Source: JAPLJC01 sp052326585 (lineage in GTDB: Bacteria; Desulfobacterota; Desulfobaccia; Desulfobaccales; 0-14-0-80-60-11). Taken from it: a DNA stretch of 64,000 nt. Position numbers and translations under genes: made by a program. The notes under the pieces were generated by a model. That model was not told where the DNA came from, searched no databases, and worked only from the letters and a program-made list of their open reading frames with translations. Each line of letters opens with the position of its first letter. The stretch's first letter is position 1. Below, piece by piece: positions 27,486 to 35,035 of this stretch. The stretch is from NCBI GenBank assembly GCA_052326585.1, contig JBKQLU010000044.1:62001-126000 (forward strand), read 5' to 3'.

Positions 27486-27770
27486 TCAACTGCCTGACTT
27501 GACTTTGGATGCGACTGCCGCCTCGGCTGTGGCGGTGGTATCGCGTTCGGACTGGACCTCGGCCATCAGGTCGCTGATCTGCTCCCCGGCCTCGGCAGCA
27601 AACTCCTTGGCCATGTCCGACAGGGTCAGATAGCCTCTGATCAGGGTCTTGGCCAGGGGACGAGACACCGCCGCCACGGCGGGAAGAACGATGGGGGCCG
27701 CCAGGGCCACCCCTAAGACCACCAGAATGCTGGGAACCGCGCCCTTCAGACCTTTATCCAAAACGGCCAT
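27486..27770 (-). CDS. DUF5132-like small membrane protein with acidic tail
   Basis: 94 residues. A single long hydrophobic segment (VPSILVVLGVALAAPIVLPA, about residues 12-36) is followed by VSRPLAKTLIRGYL and an acidic amphipathic tail rich in Glu (AKEFAAEAGEQISDLMAEVQ). The alanine-rich membrane helix, RPLAK motif and Glu-rich tail fit DUF5132 proteins that recur next to HMA_2 and P-type ATPase genes. The layout is also reminiscent of the small membrane metal chaperones that assist mycobacterial P-type pumps, but that parallel is inference. GGAGGAAGG lies 3 bp before the ATG. It is the first gene of its transcript, divergent from padR. Confidence 0.7.
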   Translation of the reverse strand: MAVLDKGLKGAVPSILVVLGVALAAPIVLPAVAAVSRPLAKTLIRGYLTLSDMAKEFAAEAGEQISDLMAEVQSERDTTATAEAAVASKVKSGS

Positions 27771-27811
27771 GCCCTTCCTCCTTTTTCAAAGGCTGCTATT
27801 TGAAGACATAA

Positions 27812-27826
27812 AAATAGTGGCTATTT
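27812..27826. promoter_or_regulatory. Inverted repeat in the padR divergent region
   Basis: AAATAG-tgg-CTATTT lies 42 bp upstream of the DUF5132-like gene start and 60 bp before padR. It is a candidate operator for either direction. Confidence 0.4.
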
Positions 27827-27866
27827 AACCAAAAATCAATGCGGCCATAATAATTTCCTAACAGAT

Positions 27867-27887
27867 ATATATCAATATTCGATATAT
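27867..27887. promoter_or_regulatory. Candidate PadR operator overlapping the padR start codon
   Basis: ATATATC, 7 bp, GATATAT: a perfect 7-bp inverted repeat whose right arm runs into the padR ATG at 27886. PadR-family repressors usually bind AT-rich inverted repeats with dimer symmetry and often control their own gene. The position would block transcription or initiation of padR. Confidence 0.55.
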
Positions 27888-28236
27888 GGATTTCCAAAAA
27901 CAGATTTCCCAGGCCTTCTGGCAGGGGATGGTGAAACTTATTGTCCTGCACCAGGCGAATCTGGGGCCGGTCTATGGCGGCCGGCTGAGTAGGTATCTGC
28001 GCGGCCTGGGCCACGCCATCAGCCCCGGCAGTCTTTACCCTTTGTTGCATAGCATGGAAAAGGCCAACCTCATGCGCTGCCACACCAGAATCTTCAAGGG
28101 CCGGGCGCGCAAATATTATGAGCTTACTCGAGAAGGGCAAGACTGCCTGGAGGCCTCGCGCCAGGAAGCGGCGGATATTGTCCGTGAGGTGATCCTGAGC
28201 TGCCGGCCGGAGGCAGCCCAAGTGAATACCGATTAA
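27886..28236 (+). CDS. PadR-family transcriptional regulator
   Basis: 116 residues. The N-terminal winged helix has the PadR hallmark LGPVYGGRLSRYLRGLG, then ISPGSLYPLLHSMEKANLM and RARKYYELTREG (the beta wing). The C-terminal helix for dimerisation is short, as in PadR-s1 types. No Shine-Dalgarno is seen before the ATG at 27886; a palindrome occupies that place. A second in-frame ATG at 27928 has GGCAGGGG before it but would cut into the first helix. It is divergent from the DUF5132-HMA_2 genes and is their likely regulator. The ligand is unknown. Confidence 0.85.
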   Translation: MDFQKQISQAFWQGMVKLIVLHQANLGPVYGGRLSRYLRGLGHAISPGSLYPLLHSMEKANLMRCHTRIFKGRARKYYELTREGQDCLEASRQEAADIVREVILSCRPEAAQVNTD

Positions 28237-28527
28237 CTTTTCGGGCCTGGCGCCCCTGCCCTGCTTCCCGGGCCCCAGATTTACGCGGCTACCCCACCCA
28301 GCCCTCCTTTCCTCATCCCCGCAAAGATAGTTAATCATAATCATTCTTTTCACTCAGGCAATATACATCCCTGGAGTTTTTTGGTCTAAAAACAGAGTTA
28401 ACTAAAAAATAACCTGATTGACATGCGATTATAATACAAATGCGTTAGTAATGGTGCAATTTGCTGTCGGGATTTAACCGCCTTTGTTTAATTACATCAT
28501 TCAATAAAAATTTAGGAGGTTCCAGTG
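28237..28527. other. AT-rich intergenic region, no gene
   Basis: No credible open frame or RNA gene. A TATAAT at 28430-28435 and a TTGACA at 28418-28423 are present but too close together (6 bp) to form one promoter. The sequence is markedly AT-richer than both sides. Confidence 0.5.
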
Positions 28528-29220
28528 ATGGGAGATTTTAGCTTAAGCGTTAATCTTCTTCAGGATATCCTAAAAGTTGCCAAGCCTTTTGGCCACAACG
28601 AAAAGACCAGAGAATTAAACCTGGGATTCGGCTTTATTTATTATGGGATAGTCAGGGCCGTAAGACCAGAGCATGTCCTGGTGATTGGCTCGGGATATGG
28701 CTTCAGCGTTGTCTGCCTGGCCCTGGGTCTCAAGGACAACGGCCGGGGCCGGTTGAGTTTTGTCGATCCGGCCTATTCTCTATTAAAGAATGGGCCCCTC
28801 ATGACCGTGGGCGGGCGAGGCGTCTGGACCGATGAGTCTCACGTTAAAACCCATTTCGAGCGCTTCGGCGTGGAAAACCTGGTCACCCACTATAAGATGC
28901 GGAGCGATGAGTTTTTCCCCAGTTTCCAGGACCTGAAATTACCTCCCATAAATTTGGCCTTCATTGACGGCAGCCATGCCTACAAAGACGTGAAATACGA
29001 CTTCATCAAGGTCCTGGAGCGGTCCCCTAAAAATACTTACATCTTCCTGCACGACACCAACATTTACCTCCGGGAATTGGTCAAGCATGCCGGGGTGAAG
29101 AAATGGTTGAAATTCATCAAGAGGGAGGAGGAATCATTCGAGGTGATCGATTTTCCCTTTTCCTCGGGCGTCGCCCTGGTTCGGGTCTTGAACCCCTCCG
29201 CCTGGAAGAGCCTCCATTGA
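28528..29220 (+). CDS. Class I SAM-dependent methyltransferase
   Basis: 230 residues from the ATG at 28528, with AGGAGG 8 bp upstream (a GTG one codon earlier is also possible). The Rossmann motif I is HVLVIGSGYGFSVV near residue 50, the acidic residue at the end of strand 2 is in LSFVDPAY, and motif LAFIDGSHAYKDVKYD near 150 matches the Methyltransf_24/cephalosporin-hydroxylase-like group. The substrate is unknown. Its stop codon overlaps the TTG start of the phosphatidylserine decarboxylase gene. With the PHP-glycosyltransferase downstream, this suggests a lipid or glycan target. Confidence 0.75.
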   Translation: MGDFSLSVNLLQDILKVAKPFGHNEKTRELNLGFGFIYYGIVRAVRPEHVLVIGSGYGFSVVCLALGLKDNGRGRLSFVDPAYSLLKNGPLMTVGGRGVWTDESHVKTHFERFGVENLVTHYKMRSDEFFPSFQDLKLPPINLAFIDGSHAYKDVKYDFIKVLERSPKNTYIFLHDTNIYLRELVKHAGVKKWLKFIKREEESFEVIDFPFSSGVALVRVLNPSAWKSLH

Positions 29221-29903
29221 CCCGGCTAACCATATCCTTCCTTGCGGCCGTACTTACCGGGTATCTCTACTGGCGCCACATCTGGTTTTTTCGCAACCCC
29301 TCCCGGGTGCCGCCGCCGGGAGAGAGCCTGGTCAGCCCCGCCGACGGCACCGTAGTCTATGTCACCAGGGTGGCCCCCGGCCAGGAGGTCATAATGATCA
29401 AACAGGGGCTGCCGGCGACTCTCAGCGATATCGTCCGGGAAGACCTGCCCGCTCCCAAGATCCTGATCGGCATCTTTATGAGCCCCTTCAATGTCCACTA
29501 CAACCGGGCCCCGCTCCCCGGGAAGGTCAACTTTATCCGGCACTACCCCGCCAAGGTGAAGAATTTTTGCATGGCTTCCATGCATTGGCGGACCCTGCTG
29601 CAGCGGGCGCCCTTTTATGAGAATTCCAAACACATAATCCACAATGAACGCCTGGTGACCAATATGGAGGGCAGATTCAAGGGAGAGCCGCTCTCTTACT
29701 ACGTGGTGCAAATCGCCGGAAAGAGTGTCAGGGGCATTGATAGTTATTTTCACCCGGGGGAGCAGGTGACTAAGGGTGAAGTCTTCGGCATGATCCGCAT
29801 CGGCTCCCAGGTGGACCTGGTGGCGCCGCTCCGGCCCGAGATGAGCATCCTGGTCCAGCCGGGGGATAAGGTCCGGGCCGGCGAGACCGTCTTAATCGCC
29901 TAA
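29217..29903 (+). CDS. psd: Phosphatidylserine decarboxylase, archaeal/short type
   Basis: 228 residues if started at the TTG (29217) that overlaps the TGA of the preceding gene as TTGA. The longer frame upstream is inside the methyltransferase gene. One membrane helix (ISFLAAVLTGYLYW) is followed by NPSRVPPPGESLVSPADGTV, IGIFMSPFNVHYNRAP and the self-cleavage site GMIRIGSQVDLVAP. Cleavage between Gly196 and Ser197 would give the pyruvoyl group. It makes phosphatidylethanolamine from phosphatidylserine at the inner membrane. No pssA is adjacent in this window, although the two genes often pair. A decarboxylase for another phospholipid head group is possible. Confidence 0.85.
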   Translation: MTRLTISFLAAVLTGYLYWRHIWFFRNPSRVPPPGESLVSPADGTVVYVTRVAPGQEVIMIKQGLPATLSDIVREDLPAPKILIGIFMSPFNVHYNRAPLPGKVNFIRHYPAKVKNFCMASMHWRTLLQRAPFYENSKHIIHNERLVTNMEGRFKGEPLSYYVVQIAGKSVRGIDSYFHPGEQVTKGEVFGMIRIGSQVDLVAPLRPEMSILVQPGDKVRAGETVLIA

Positions 29904-29924
29904 CCATTGAGAAAGGGGGGAACT

Positions 29925-32336
29925 ATGAAGATCGATCTGCACGTCCACTCCAAATACTCCACGCGACCCTCCCAATGGGTCTTGCAAAAGTTGGGCTGCC
30001 AGGAGTGCTATACGGAGCCCCGGACCCTATACCGCCTTGCCAAAAAGCGCGGCATGTCCCTGGTAACCATTACGGACCACAACGTCATCGACGGCAGTCT
30101 GGAAATCGCCGGCCTCCCCGACACCTTTATCAGCGAGGAAGTGACCACCTATTTCCCGGAGGATCGCTGCAAGGCCCACGTCCTGGTTTACGATATTAAC
30201 GAGCAACAGCATCAAGACCTGCAGCAGGCCCGGGAAAATATCTTTGACCTGGCGCACTATCTGCAGGAATATCATATCCCCCACGTCCTGGCCCATCCCT
30301 TCTGGTCCGTCAACGATCGCTTGACCCCGGCCCATTTCGATAAATTTCTGCTGCTCTTCAAGAATTTCGAACTGAACGGGGCCCGGGATGGCCGCTTGAA
30401 CGATTGCCTGAAGGCCATGCTGTCCCAACTCACCCCGGGAGACCTGGACGCCCTAGCCGATAAGTATGGGATCGCGCCCTCGCTTCATAACCCCTGGCAG
30501 AAGAACCTTACCGGCGGTTCCGATGACCATAGCTCTCTCAACATTGCCCGGATGTTTACCCAGGTGGAGGGGGCCAGATCCTTAAAGCATTTCTTTCACG
30601 GCCTCGAGGTCGGCCAAGCTAAGCCCCAGGGGCAGGCCTCCACGCCCTTAACCCTGGGGCACAATCTTTACAGCATCGCCTACCAGTTCTATAAACAGAA
30701 ATACGACTTGGGTAAGTATGCCGATTCCAGCGTTTTCATCAATTTTTTCGAAAGATTTTTGCAGACCGACTCAGAACCGAAACATATACCCACCCGGTAT
30801 CAGCACTATCGGGACCGGATTAAATATTTTTTCAGCAGTTCTTCGAAAAGCCGCCAGACCGACCCCTTCTTGTCTCTGATCGTCACTGAAGCCATCAAGG
30901 CGCCGCAGAAATCGGCGACCAGGCCCGGACTGCAGTGGTTCCAGATACTCCATGACATCTCCACCACCATCTTGAAGCAGTTTCACGAACATTTCCGCCA
31001 GGCGCTGACCGAGGTCAATATCCTCGGCTTGATTAATTCCCTGACCTCTTCCGGGATAATTTATCTGGGGTTGACTCCTTACCTGGCGGCCTTCTCCTCC
31101 TTCTCCAAGGACCGCAGCCTCGGGGCGGAAATCCTGCGCGGTTTTTCCGGGCGCGCCCCTGCGAGCCCTGAGAATGGCAAGAGCCGGCTCAACCTGGCGC
31201 ACTTTACCGATACCTTTTATGAGGTCAACGGGGTGGGACTCACCCTTCAGGGCCAGGTGGAGGCCGCGGTCCGGGCCGAGAAGAGATACACCATTATCAC
31301 CTGTGATTCCGAGGCCCGGCCGCAACTGCCCGGGATTCGCAATTTCGCGCCCATCGGGGTCTTTCATTTACCGGAATATCCCGAACAGAAGCTGTTCCAT
31401 CCACCCTGGTTCGAGATCCTCAACTATTGTTATGAACAGAATTTTACCCATATCAAGACCGCCACTCCGGGCCCCATGGGACTGACGGCCTTAGGGGTGG
31501 CCCGCCTGCTGCGCTTGCCGATCTGGGGCACCTACCACACCGCCCTGCCCCAATATGCGCAATATTTGACCGGTGATACCGGCATGGAGGAGCTGATGTG
31601 GAAATATATCATCTGGTTTTACAATCAGATGGATCTCGTCTTCGCGCCCTCCGCCAGCACCGCCGAAGAATTGCACCAGAGAGGCATCGACCCGGTCAAG
31701 ATCCGCCTCTATCCCCGGGGAGTGGACGTCGAGCGCTTCCATCCGGCCAAACGCAATGGGGTCTTGGAAAAGCGCTATCAGATCAAAGAGGGCCTGAAGC
31801 TCCTTTATGTCGGCCGGGTATCCAAGGAGAAGAATTTGCCGCTCCTGGCCACAGTCTTCAATTCCCTGTTACCCAGACACCCGGAGCTCAAATTGATCAT
31901 CGTGGGAGACGGACCCTATCTGGAAGAGATGCGCCAGGTGATGGCGGGCCCCTCTTGCGCCTTTATTGGCTATCTGGCGGGGGAGGCGCTGGCCGAGGTT
32001 TACGCCTCCTGTGACCTCTTCGTCTTCCCCAGCACCACCGATACCTTCGGCAATGTGGTCCTGGAAGCGCAGGCTTCCGGCCTGCCGGTGGTGGTCACCG
32101 ATTCCGGGGGGCCGCAAGAAAACGTCATCGCTGGTGAGACCGGCGTCATAGTTCCGGGAAATGATGCGGAAGGGCTCGGCGCGGCCATCGAGCTGCTGTT
32201 GGCCAATCCGGATCGGTTAAGAAAGATGGGACTGGCGGCCCGGGATTACGTCAAGCAGCGCTCCTTTGCGGCGGCCTTCCAGGCCTCCTGGAAGATGTAT
32301 GAGGACACGGCCGGCCACCAGCAAGCGGCCAATTAG
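29925..32336 (+). CDS. PHP-domain hydrolase fused to a GT4 glycosyltransferase
   Basis: 803 residues from the ATG at 29925 (GGGGGG 5-6 bp upstream). Residues 1-230 are a PHP phosphoesterase domain: KIDLHVHSKYST, TITDHNVIDG, VLAHPFW and GGSDDHSS supply the metal-binding His/Asp set. A central spacer (about 230-410) includes a hydrophobic patch. Residues 420-800 are a GT4 glycosyltransferase: KIRLYPRGVDVERFHP, LLYVGRVSKEKNLPLL, IIVGDGPYLEEM and FPSTTDTFGNVVLEAQASGL. The GT part resembles mannosyl- or sulfoquinovosyl-type lipid transferases. One protein may therefore remove a phosphate and transfer a sugar. It is 21 bp after psd, supporting a glycolipid role. Confidence 0.85.
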   Translation: MKIDLHVHSKYSTRPSQWVLQKLGCQECYTEPRTLYRLAKKRGMSLVTITDHNVIDGSLEIAGLPDTFISEEVTTYFPEDRCKAHVLVYDINEQQHQDLQQARENIFDLAHYLQEYHIPHVLAHPFWSVNDRLTPAHFDKFLLLFKNFELNGARDGRLNDCLKAMLSQLTPGDLDALADKYGIAPSLHNPWQKNLTGGSDDHSSLNIARMFTQVEGARSLKHFFHGLEVGQAKPQGQASTPLTLGHNLYSIAYQFYKQKYDLGKYADSSVFINFFERFLQTDSEPKHIPTRYQHYRDRIKYFFSSSSKSRQTDPFLSLIVTEAIKAPQKSATRPGLQWFQILHDISTTILKQFHEHFRQALTEVNILGLINSLTSSGIIYLGLTPYLAAFSSFSKDRSLGAEILRGFSGRAPASPENGKSRLNLAHFTDTFYEVNGVGLTLQGQVEAAVRAEKRYTIITCDSEARPQLPGIRNFAPIGVFHLPEYPEQKLFHPPWFEILNYCYEQNFTHIKTATPGPMGLTALGVARLLRLPIWGTYHTALPQYAQYLTGDTGMEELMWKYIIWFYNQMDLVFAPSASTAEELHQRGIDPVKIRLYPRGVDVERFHPAKRNGVLEKRYQIKEGLKLLYVGRVSKEKNLPLLATVFNSLLPRHPELKLIIVGDGPYLEEMRQVMAGPSCAFIGYLAGEALAEVYASCDLFVFPSTTDTFGNVVLEAQASGLPVVVTDSGGPQENVIAGETGVIVPGNDAEGLGAAIELLLANPDRLRKMGLAARDYVKQRSFAAAFQASWKMYEDTAGHQQAAN

Positions 32337-32611
32337 ATGCCCGATCTGCCTGAACCAAAGGGTCGCTGCTTCCAGCCCTGGCCGGTCTTTCCGCCCGCGC
32401 CCCCATTCAGCCCCCCGGGAAGAATTCATTAATTTCATTGATAATTAACGCGACCTTAAATCAATCCTAACCAAAGCCCTTTAATCTATGCCTGTCAGGG
32501 TCTCTGGGGGCCGGCTGCCGGGATTGGTTGATGGGCCCGGGGCGGCCTCCGGCTCACTGGCAAAACTTCAGGAGAGGGAGGGCTCTCTCCGGGAATTGAG
32601 GAGGAAAAGCC
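32337..32611. other. Intergenic region without gene
   Basis: No ORF with family-like sequence and no clear hairpin terminator were seen. It ends in the GAGGAGG ribosome site of the next gene. Confidence 0.4.
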
Positions 32612-32977
32612 ATGCCTGACGGCGACATTCTCTTAATCAGTGATGGCTCCCAAATTTTTCCGCCCCTGGCCCGGTTTTTAACGGAAGCGGGCCACCGGGT
32701 CATGACCACCTGCGAAACGCGGGAGGCCTTCCGGTCCTTGCGCGCCGGCAATTTTCGCCTGGTCATCACCTGCTTGAGCAATGGCTGGACCGATACCCGC
32801 CCCTTCCTGAAGGCGGTCCGGGAGCTGGATCGGGAGATTGCGGTGGTCATTTTGCGCCCCGGACCCGAGGTCAGGTCCCCGGTCGGCGCCTACGTGGTCA
32901 AGGATGAGGGCTATGACTTCAAGCCTTTCGGCTGGCCGGGGCTCCGCCACCTGGTAGCCAATTGCCTGAGTAGCTGA
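32612..32977 (+). CDS. Degenerate receiver-like (pseudo-CheY) protein
   Basis: 121 residues with GAGGAGG 9 bp before the ATG. The fold pattern is that of a response-regulator receiver: DILLISDGSQIFPPLARFL, then RVMTTCETREAFRSLRAGNF, RLVITCLSNG and AVVILRPGPE. The residue where the phospho-acceptor Asp should be, at the end of strand 3, is in ITCLSNG and is not an Asp, and the acidic pair at strand 1 is reduced to one Asp. The conserved Lys is not obvious. It is therefore likely a non-phosphorylated pseudo-receiver or an unrelated flavodoxin-like protein. No output domain and no kinase nearby. Confidence 0.5.
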   Translation: MPDGDILLISDGSQIFPPLARFLTEAGHRVMTTCETREAFRSLRAGNFRLVITCLSNGWTDTRPFLKAVRELDREIAVVILRPGPEVRSPVGAYVVKDEGYDFKPFGWPGLRHLVANCLSS

Positions 32978-33091
32978 GATCTCCTCCGGGATGGGGTGAT
33001 GGCCGCACGCCCCAGCCGCCGGCCGCTTTCTCCTTTTTTAAATCCTCAAAATTACGAAAAAACCGAAAATGACCTCCTCTCCAGAGGCGGG

Positions 33092-33292
33092 TCACTTTAA
33101 CGGCATCTCTTCCCGGGGCCGGTCCGGGGACAAATTTAGCGGCCTGGCCGGAAGGGCTGCCCCAACCTTTCGGGAAAAGCGCTGATAATGATGCTTAAGC
33201 AGCAAAAGCCGCTCCCGGGGCCGCAGATCAAAGTAGAAGGGGCTTTCCATAAACATGGCCACAAATTCTTTCCTCTCCAAGGGATTCTCCAT
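33092..33292 (-). CDS. Small hypothetical protein overlapping the FmdB-like gene
   Basis: 66 residues from the ATG at 33292. The frame reads MENPLERKEFVAMFMESPFY then FDLRPRERLLLLKHHYQRFS, with a charged Arg/Pro-rich tail. It overlaps the end of the FmdB-like frame by 65 bp. The C-terminal part of that FmdB frame in the overlap looks unnatural, so this frame may be the genuinely coding one there. It has no recognised family. The charged, helix-forming middle suggests a small regulatory or binding protein. Confidence 0.45.
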   Translation of the reverse strand: MENPLERKEFVAMFMESPFYFDLRPRERLLLLKHHYQRFSRKVGAALPARPLNLSPDRPREEMPLK

Positions 33293-33476
33293 CTTCACAC
33301 GGCCCGCTGACCTGGGCTGATTTATCCAGGGTTTCGAAATAAGGCTGAAAGAGGTCCTCATCCAGGCGCAGCATCAGGCCGCGGCAGAGAGCGCAGATGG
33401 CCGTCTGGTCATCCAGCCCCCCGATTCTCTGCTCGCGGTCCCCACAATCGACACATTGATAGGTATAAACCGGCAT
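33228..33476 (-). CDS. FmdB-type zinc-ribbon protein
   Basis: 82 residues starting MPVYTYQCVDCGDREQRIGG. Two CxxC knuckles (CVDC near 8-11 and CALC near 28-31) make the single-stranded zinc ribbon of FmdB/CxxC regulatory proteins. The usual family ends soon after the second knuckle. Here the part after residue 50 is not conserved-looking and overlaps the next small gene, so a frameshift or a short extension is possible. Its role in the family (putative regulator) is not established. Confidence 0.65.
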   Translation of the reverse strand: MPVYTYQCVDCGDREQRIGGLDDQTAICALCRGLMLRLDEDLFQPYFETLDKSAQVSGPCEDGESLGEERICGHVYGKPLLL

Positions 33477-33598
33477 AAAGCATCCCCCCCATAAAATAGC
33501 CGCCCCCCTGATGGCCGGCAGCCATATCTGTTGGCCTTGCGTAACTGGGCAGCCGGTGCGGCCGCATCCCGGATGAAGAATTTTTTAGGCGGTGCGAT

Positions 33599-33778
33599 TC
33601 AGCCGAACAATTCTTTCAGGTTGGCCTCCGGCCCATGCTTCGCCACGAAATCTTCCGCCTCGGCCCGCACCACTTCCGGGTCGGGCTCTCTCCCCACCAC
33701 GTCCCGATAGAGCTGGTGCAGTTCGCGGCGTATATTCTCCACCGCCTGCCTCTTTGACTGATCCAGAAGGCTATGCAT
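33599..33778 (-). CDS. Short conserved-looking helical protein
   Basis: 59 residues from the ATG at 33778, with GAAGAAGG about 9 bp upstream. The longer open frame to 33985 has a low-complexity leader and no start signal. The protein reads KRQAVENIRRELHQLYRDVV, then GREPDPEVVRAEAEDFVAKH and ends LKELFG: two or three charged amphipathic helices. No family recognised. It lies alone among small genes. Confidence 0.5.
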   Translation of the reverse strand: MHSLLDQSKRQAVENIRRELHQLYRDVVGREPDPEVVRAEAEDFVAKHGPEANLKELFG

Positions 33779-34318
33779 AGATTTTGACCTTCTTCGGCAA
33801 GGATTTCCAAGGTTTGCCGGATCTGCTGCGATTAGCTGAAGCCAGCCGGCATTCCCGGCTATGGGCTTAAGAGCCGGGCCCCCCTGGGCTGCGCCTCTGG
33901 CTTCAGGCGCCTGGAACTGCGTCTTCCCCGCCGGGGCCCGATTTGGGCCGGTCCTGCGGCCGCCAGAGGGAAAACGGCTGGGCAAATTATGCCCCCCAGA
34001 TTAGGGGGTCTTCATCAGCCCAGCCGTTTTTGCAGGGGAAAGGAATGTTTTGAGGTTACCCTGGGTTCGTAAAGATAGAATTTCGGTTCGGTTAATATTT
34101 GATTAATTGCCGGAAACGGGTTCTGAGGGCAGGATTGCCGGGAAGAGAGTCGGCCGGGCGCGGCCGCGGGCGGGATGGTCCGGGGGCTTTGGGGCCGGGC
34201 AGACCTGAAAATGACCGGGAACCGGGCCCACCCGGCCCACAGAAACGGCCAGGCCCGCTAAACCCGCCCAAGGGCCTGCCGGGCAAAAGAGATGCGAAAC
34301 CTTACCAATGGAAATGAC
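33779..34318. other. GC-rich intergenic region with one large hairpin
   Basis: Apart from the nested hairpin at 33971-34034 nothing gene-like is seen. The stretch 34100-34280 is very GC-rich with several short palindromes and follows the tRNA on the minus strand. Confidence 0.4.
33971..34034. terminator. Large nested hairpin, likely bidirectional terminator
   Basis: AAAACGGCTGGGC (33971-33983) pairs perfectly with GCCCAGCCGTTTT (34018-34030), flanked by A and T runs on the two strands. Inside lies a second hairpin, CCCCC-agatta-GGGGG. It can act as a terminator in both directions. The internal hairpin makes it more elaborate than usual and a structured RNA is an alternative. Confidence 0.55.
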
Positions 34319-34396
34319 TGGTCGGGACGGGCGGATTCGAACCGCCGGCTTCCTGCTCCCAAAGCAGGCGCGCTAACCAGGCTGCGCCACGTCCCG
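34319..34396 (-). tRNA. tRNA-Pro (anticodon TGG)
   Basis: On the minus strand CGGGACG pairs with CGTCCCG as acceptor, with discriminator A and an encoded CCA (34321-34319). The D-arm is GGCGCAGCCTGGTTAGCGC. The anticodon arm CCTGC-TTTGGGA-GCAGG gives anticodon TGG. The T-arm contains GGTTCGAATCC. Its 5' end overlaps the 3' end of the rdgB coding region by 24 bp on the same strand. Confidence 0.95.
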
Positions 34397-35035
34397 ACTC
34401 TCACTTAATGGGGCCAGGTCCTCTTTGAGGCCGGCCAATATCTGCCGCAGGGCGGCAAGGGCCCGGGCTCGGTGGCTGATGCGGTCTTTCACCTCCGGCC
34501 CCAGTTGGGCCATGGTGGCCCCGAACTCGTCCACCCAGAAGACCGGGTCGTAGCCGAAACCCTGGCTCCCCTGAGGCGTAAGGGCGATGCGGCCGGGGCA
34601 CTCCCCTCTGGTCCGGAAGAGGCGGCCGTCCGGCAGGGCCAGGGCGATTTCGCAGACGAACCGGGCCTGGCGCTGCTCCCAGGGAATCTCCCGCAGCTCC
34701 TCCAAGAGTTTGCCCCAGTTGTCGGCGTCGCCGGGGCGGGCCGGTTGCGTACGGTCCTGGGCGTAGCGGGCCGAATGGACTCCGGGGCGGCCTCCCAGGG
34801 CCGCGACCTCCAGACCGGAGTCGTCGGCCAGGGCCGGAAACCCTGTGAGCCGCAGCACTTCCCGGGCCTTGGTCTCGGCATTCGCCGCGAAGCTCGCGCC
34901 CTCCTCAGGAATCTCCGGCAGTCCCGGGAAATCGTCCAACCCCAACAGGCGCAAATTCAGGTCTGCCAGGATGTGCCTGAGCTCCCGGATCTTGCCGGCC
35001 GAGCGCGAGGCCATCACCAGGACAGGGGCAGCCAT
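34373..35035 (-). CDS. rdgB: XTP/dITP diphosphatase (RdgB/HAM1)
   Basis: 220 residues. N-terminal VLVMASRSAGKIRELRHIL is the S/T-x-N-x-x-K-type substrate loop of HAM1 proteins, followed by GASFAANAETKAREV, ADDSGLEVAALGGRPGVHSA, FGYDPVFW and SHRARAL, the complete family set. It removes deaminated purine nucleotides (ITP, XTP) from the pool. The last eight codons run into the tRNA-Pro gene on the same strand, and the start overlaps the end of rph by 22 bp. So rph, rdgB and the tRNA probably share a transcript, with the tRNA released by RNase P. Confidence 0.92.
   Translation of the reverse strand: MAAPVLVMASRSAGKIRELRHILADLNLRLLGLDDFPGLPEIPEEGASFAANAETKAREVLRLTGFPALADDSGLEVAALGGRPGVHSARYAQDRTQPARPGDADNWGKLLEELREIPWEQRQARFVCEIALALPDGRLFRTRGECPGRIALTPQGSQGFGYDPVFWVDEFGATMAQLGPEVKDRISHRARALAALRQILAGLKEDLAPLSESRDVAQPG

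Noticed and set aside
28418..28435. TTGACA followed by TATAAT upstream of the methyltransferase gene
   Set aside because: The two boxes are only 6 bp apart, which cannot form a sigma-70 promoter.
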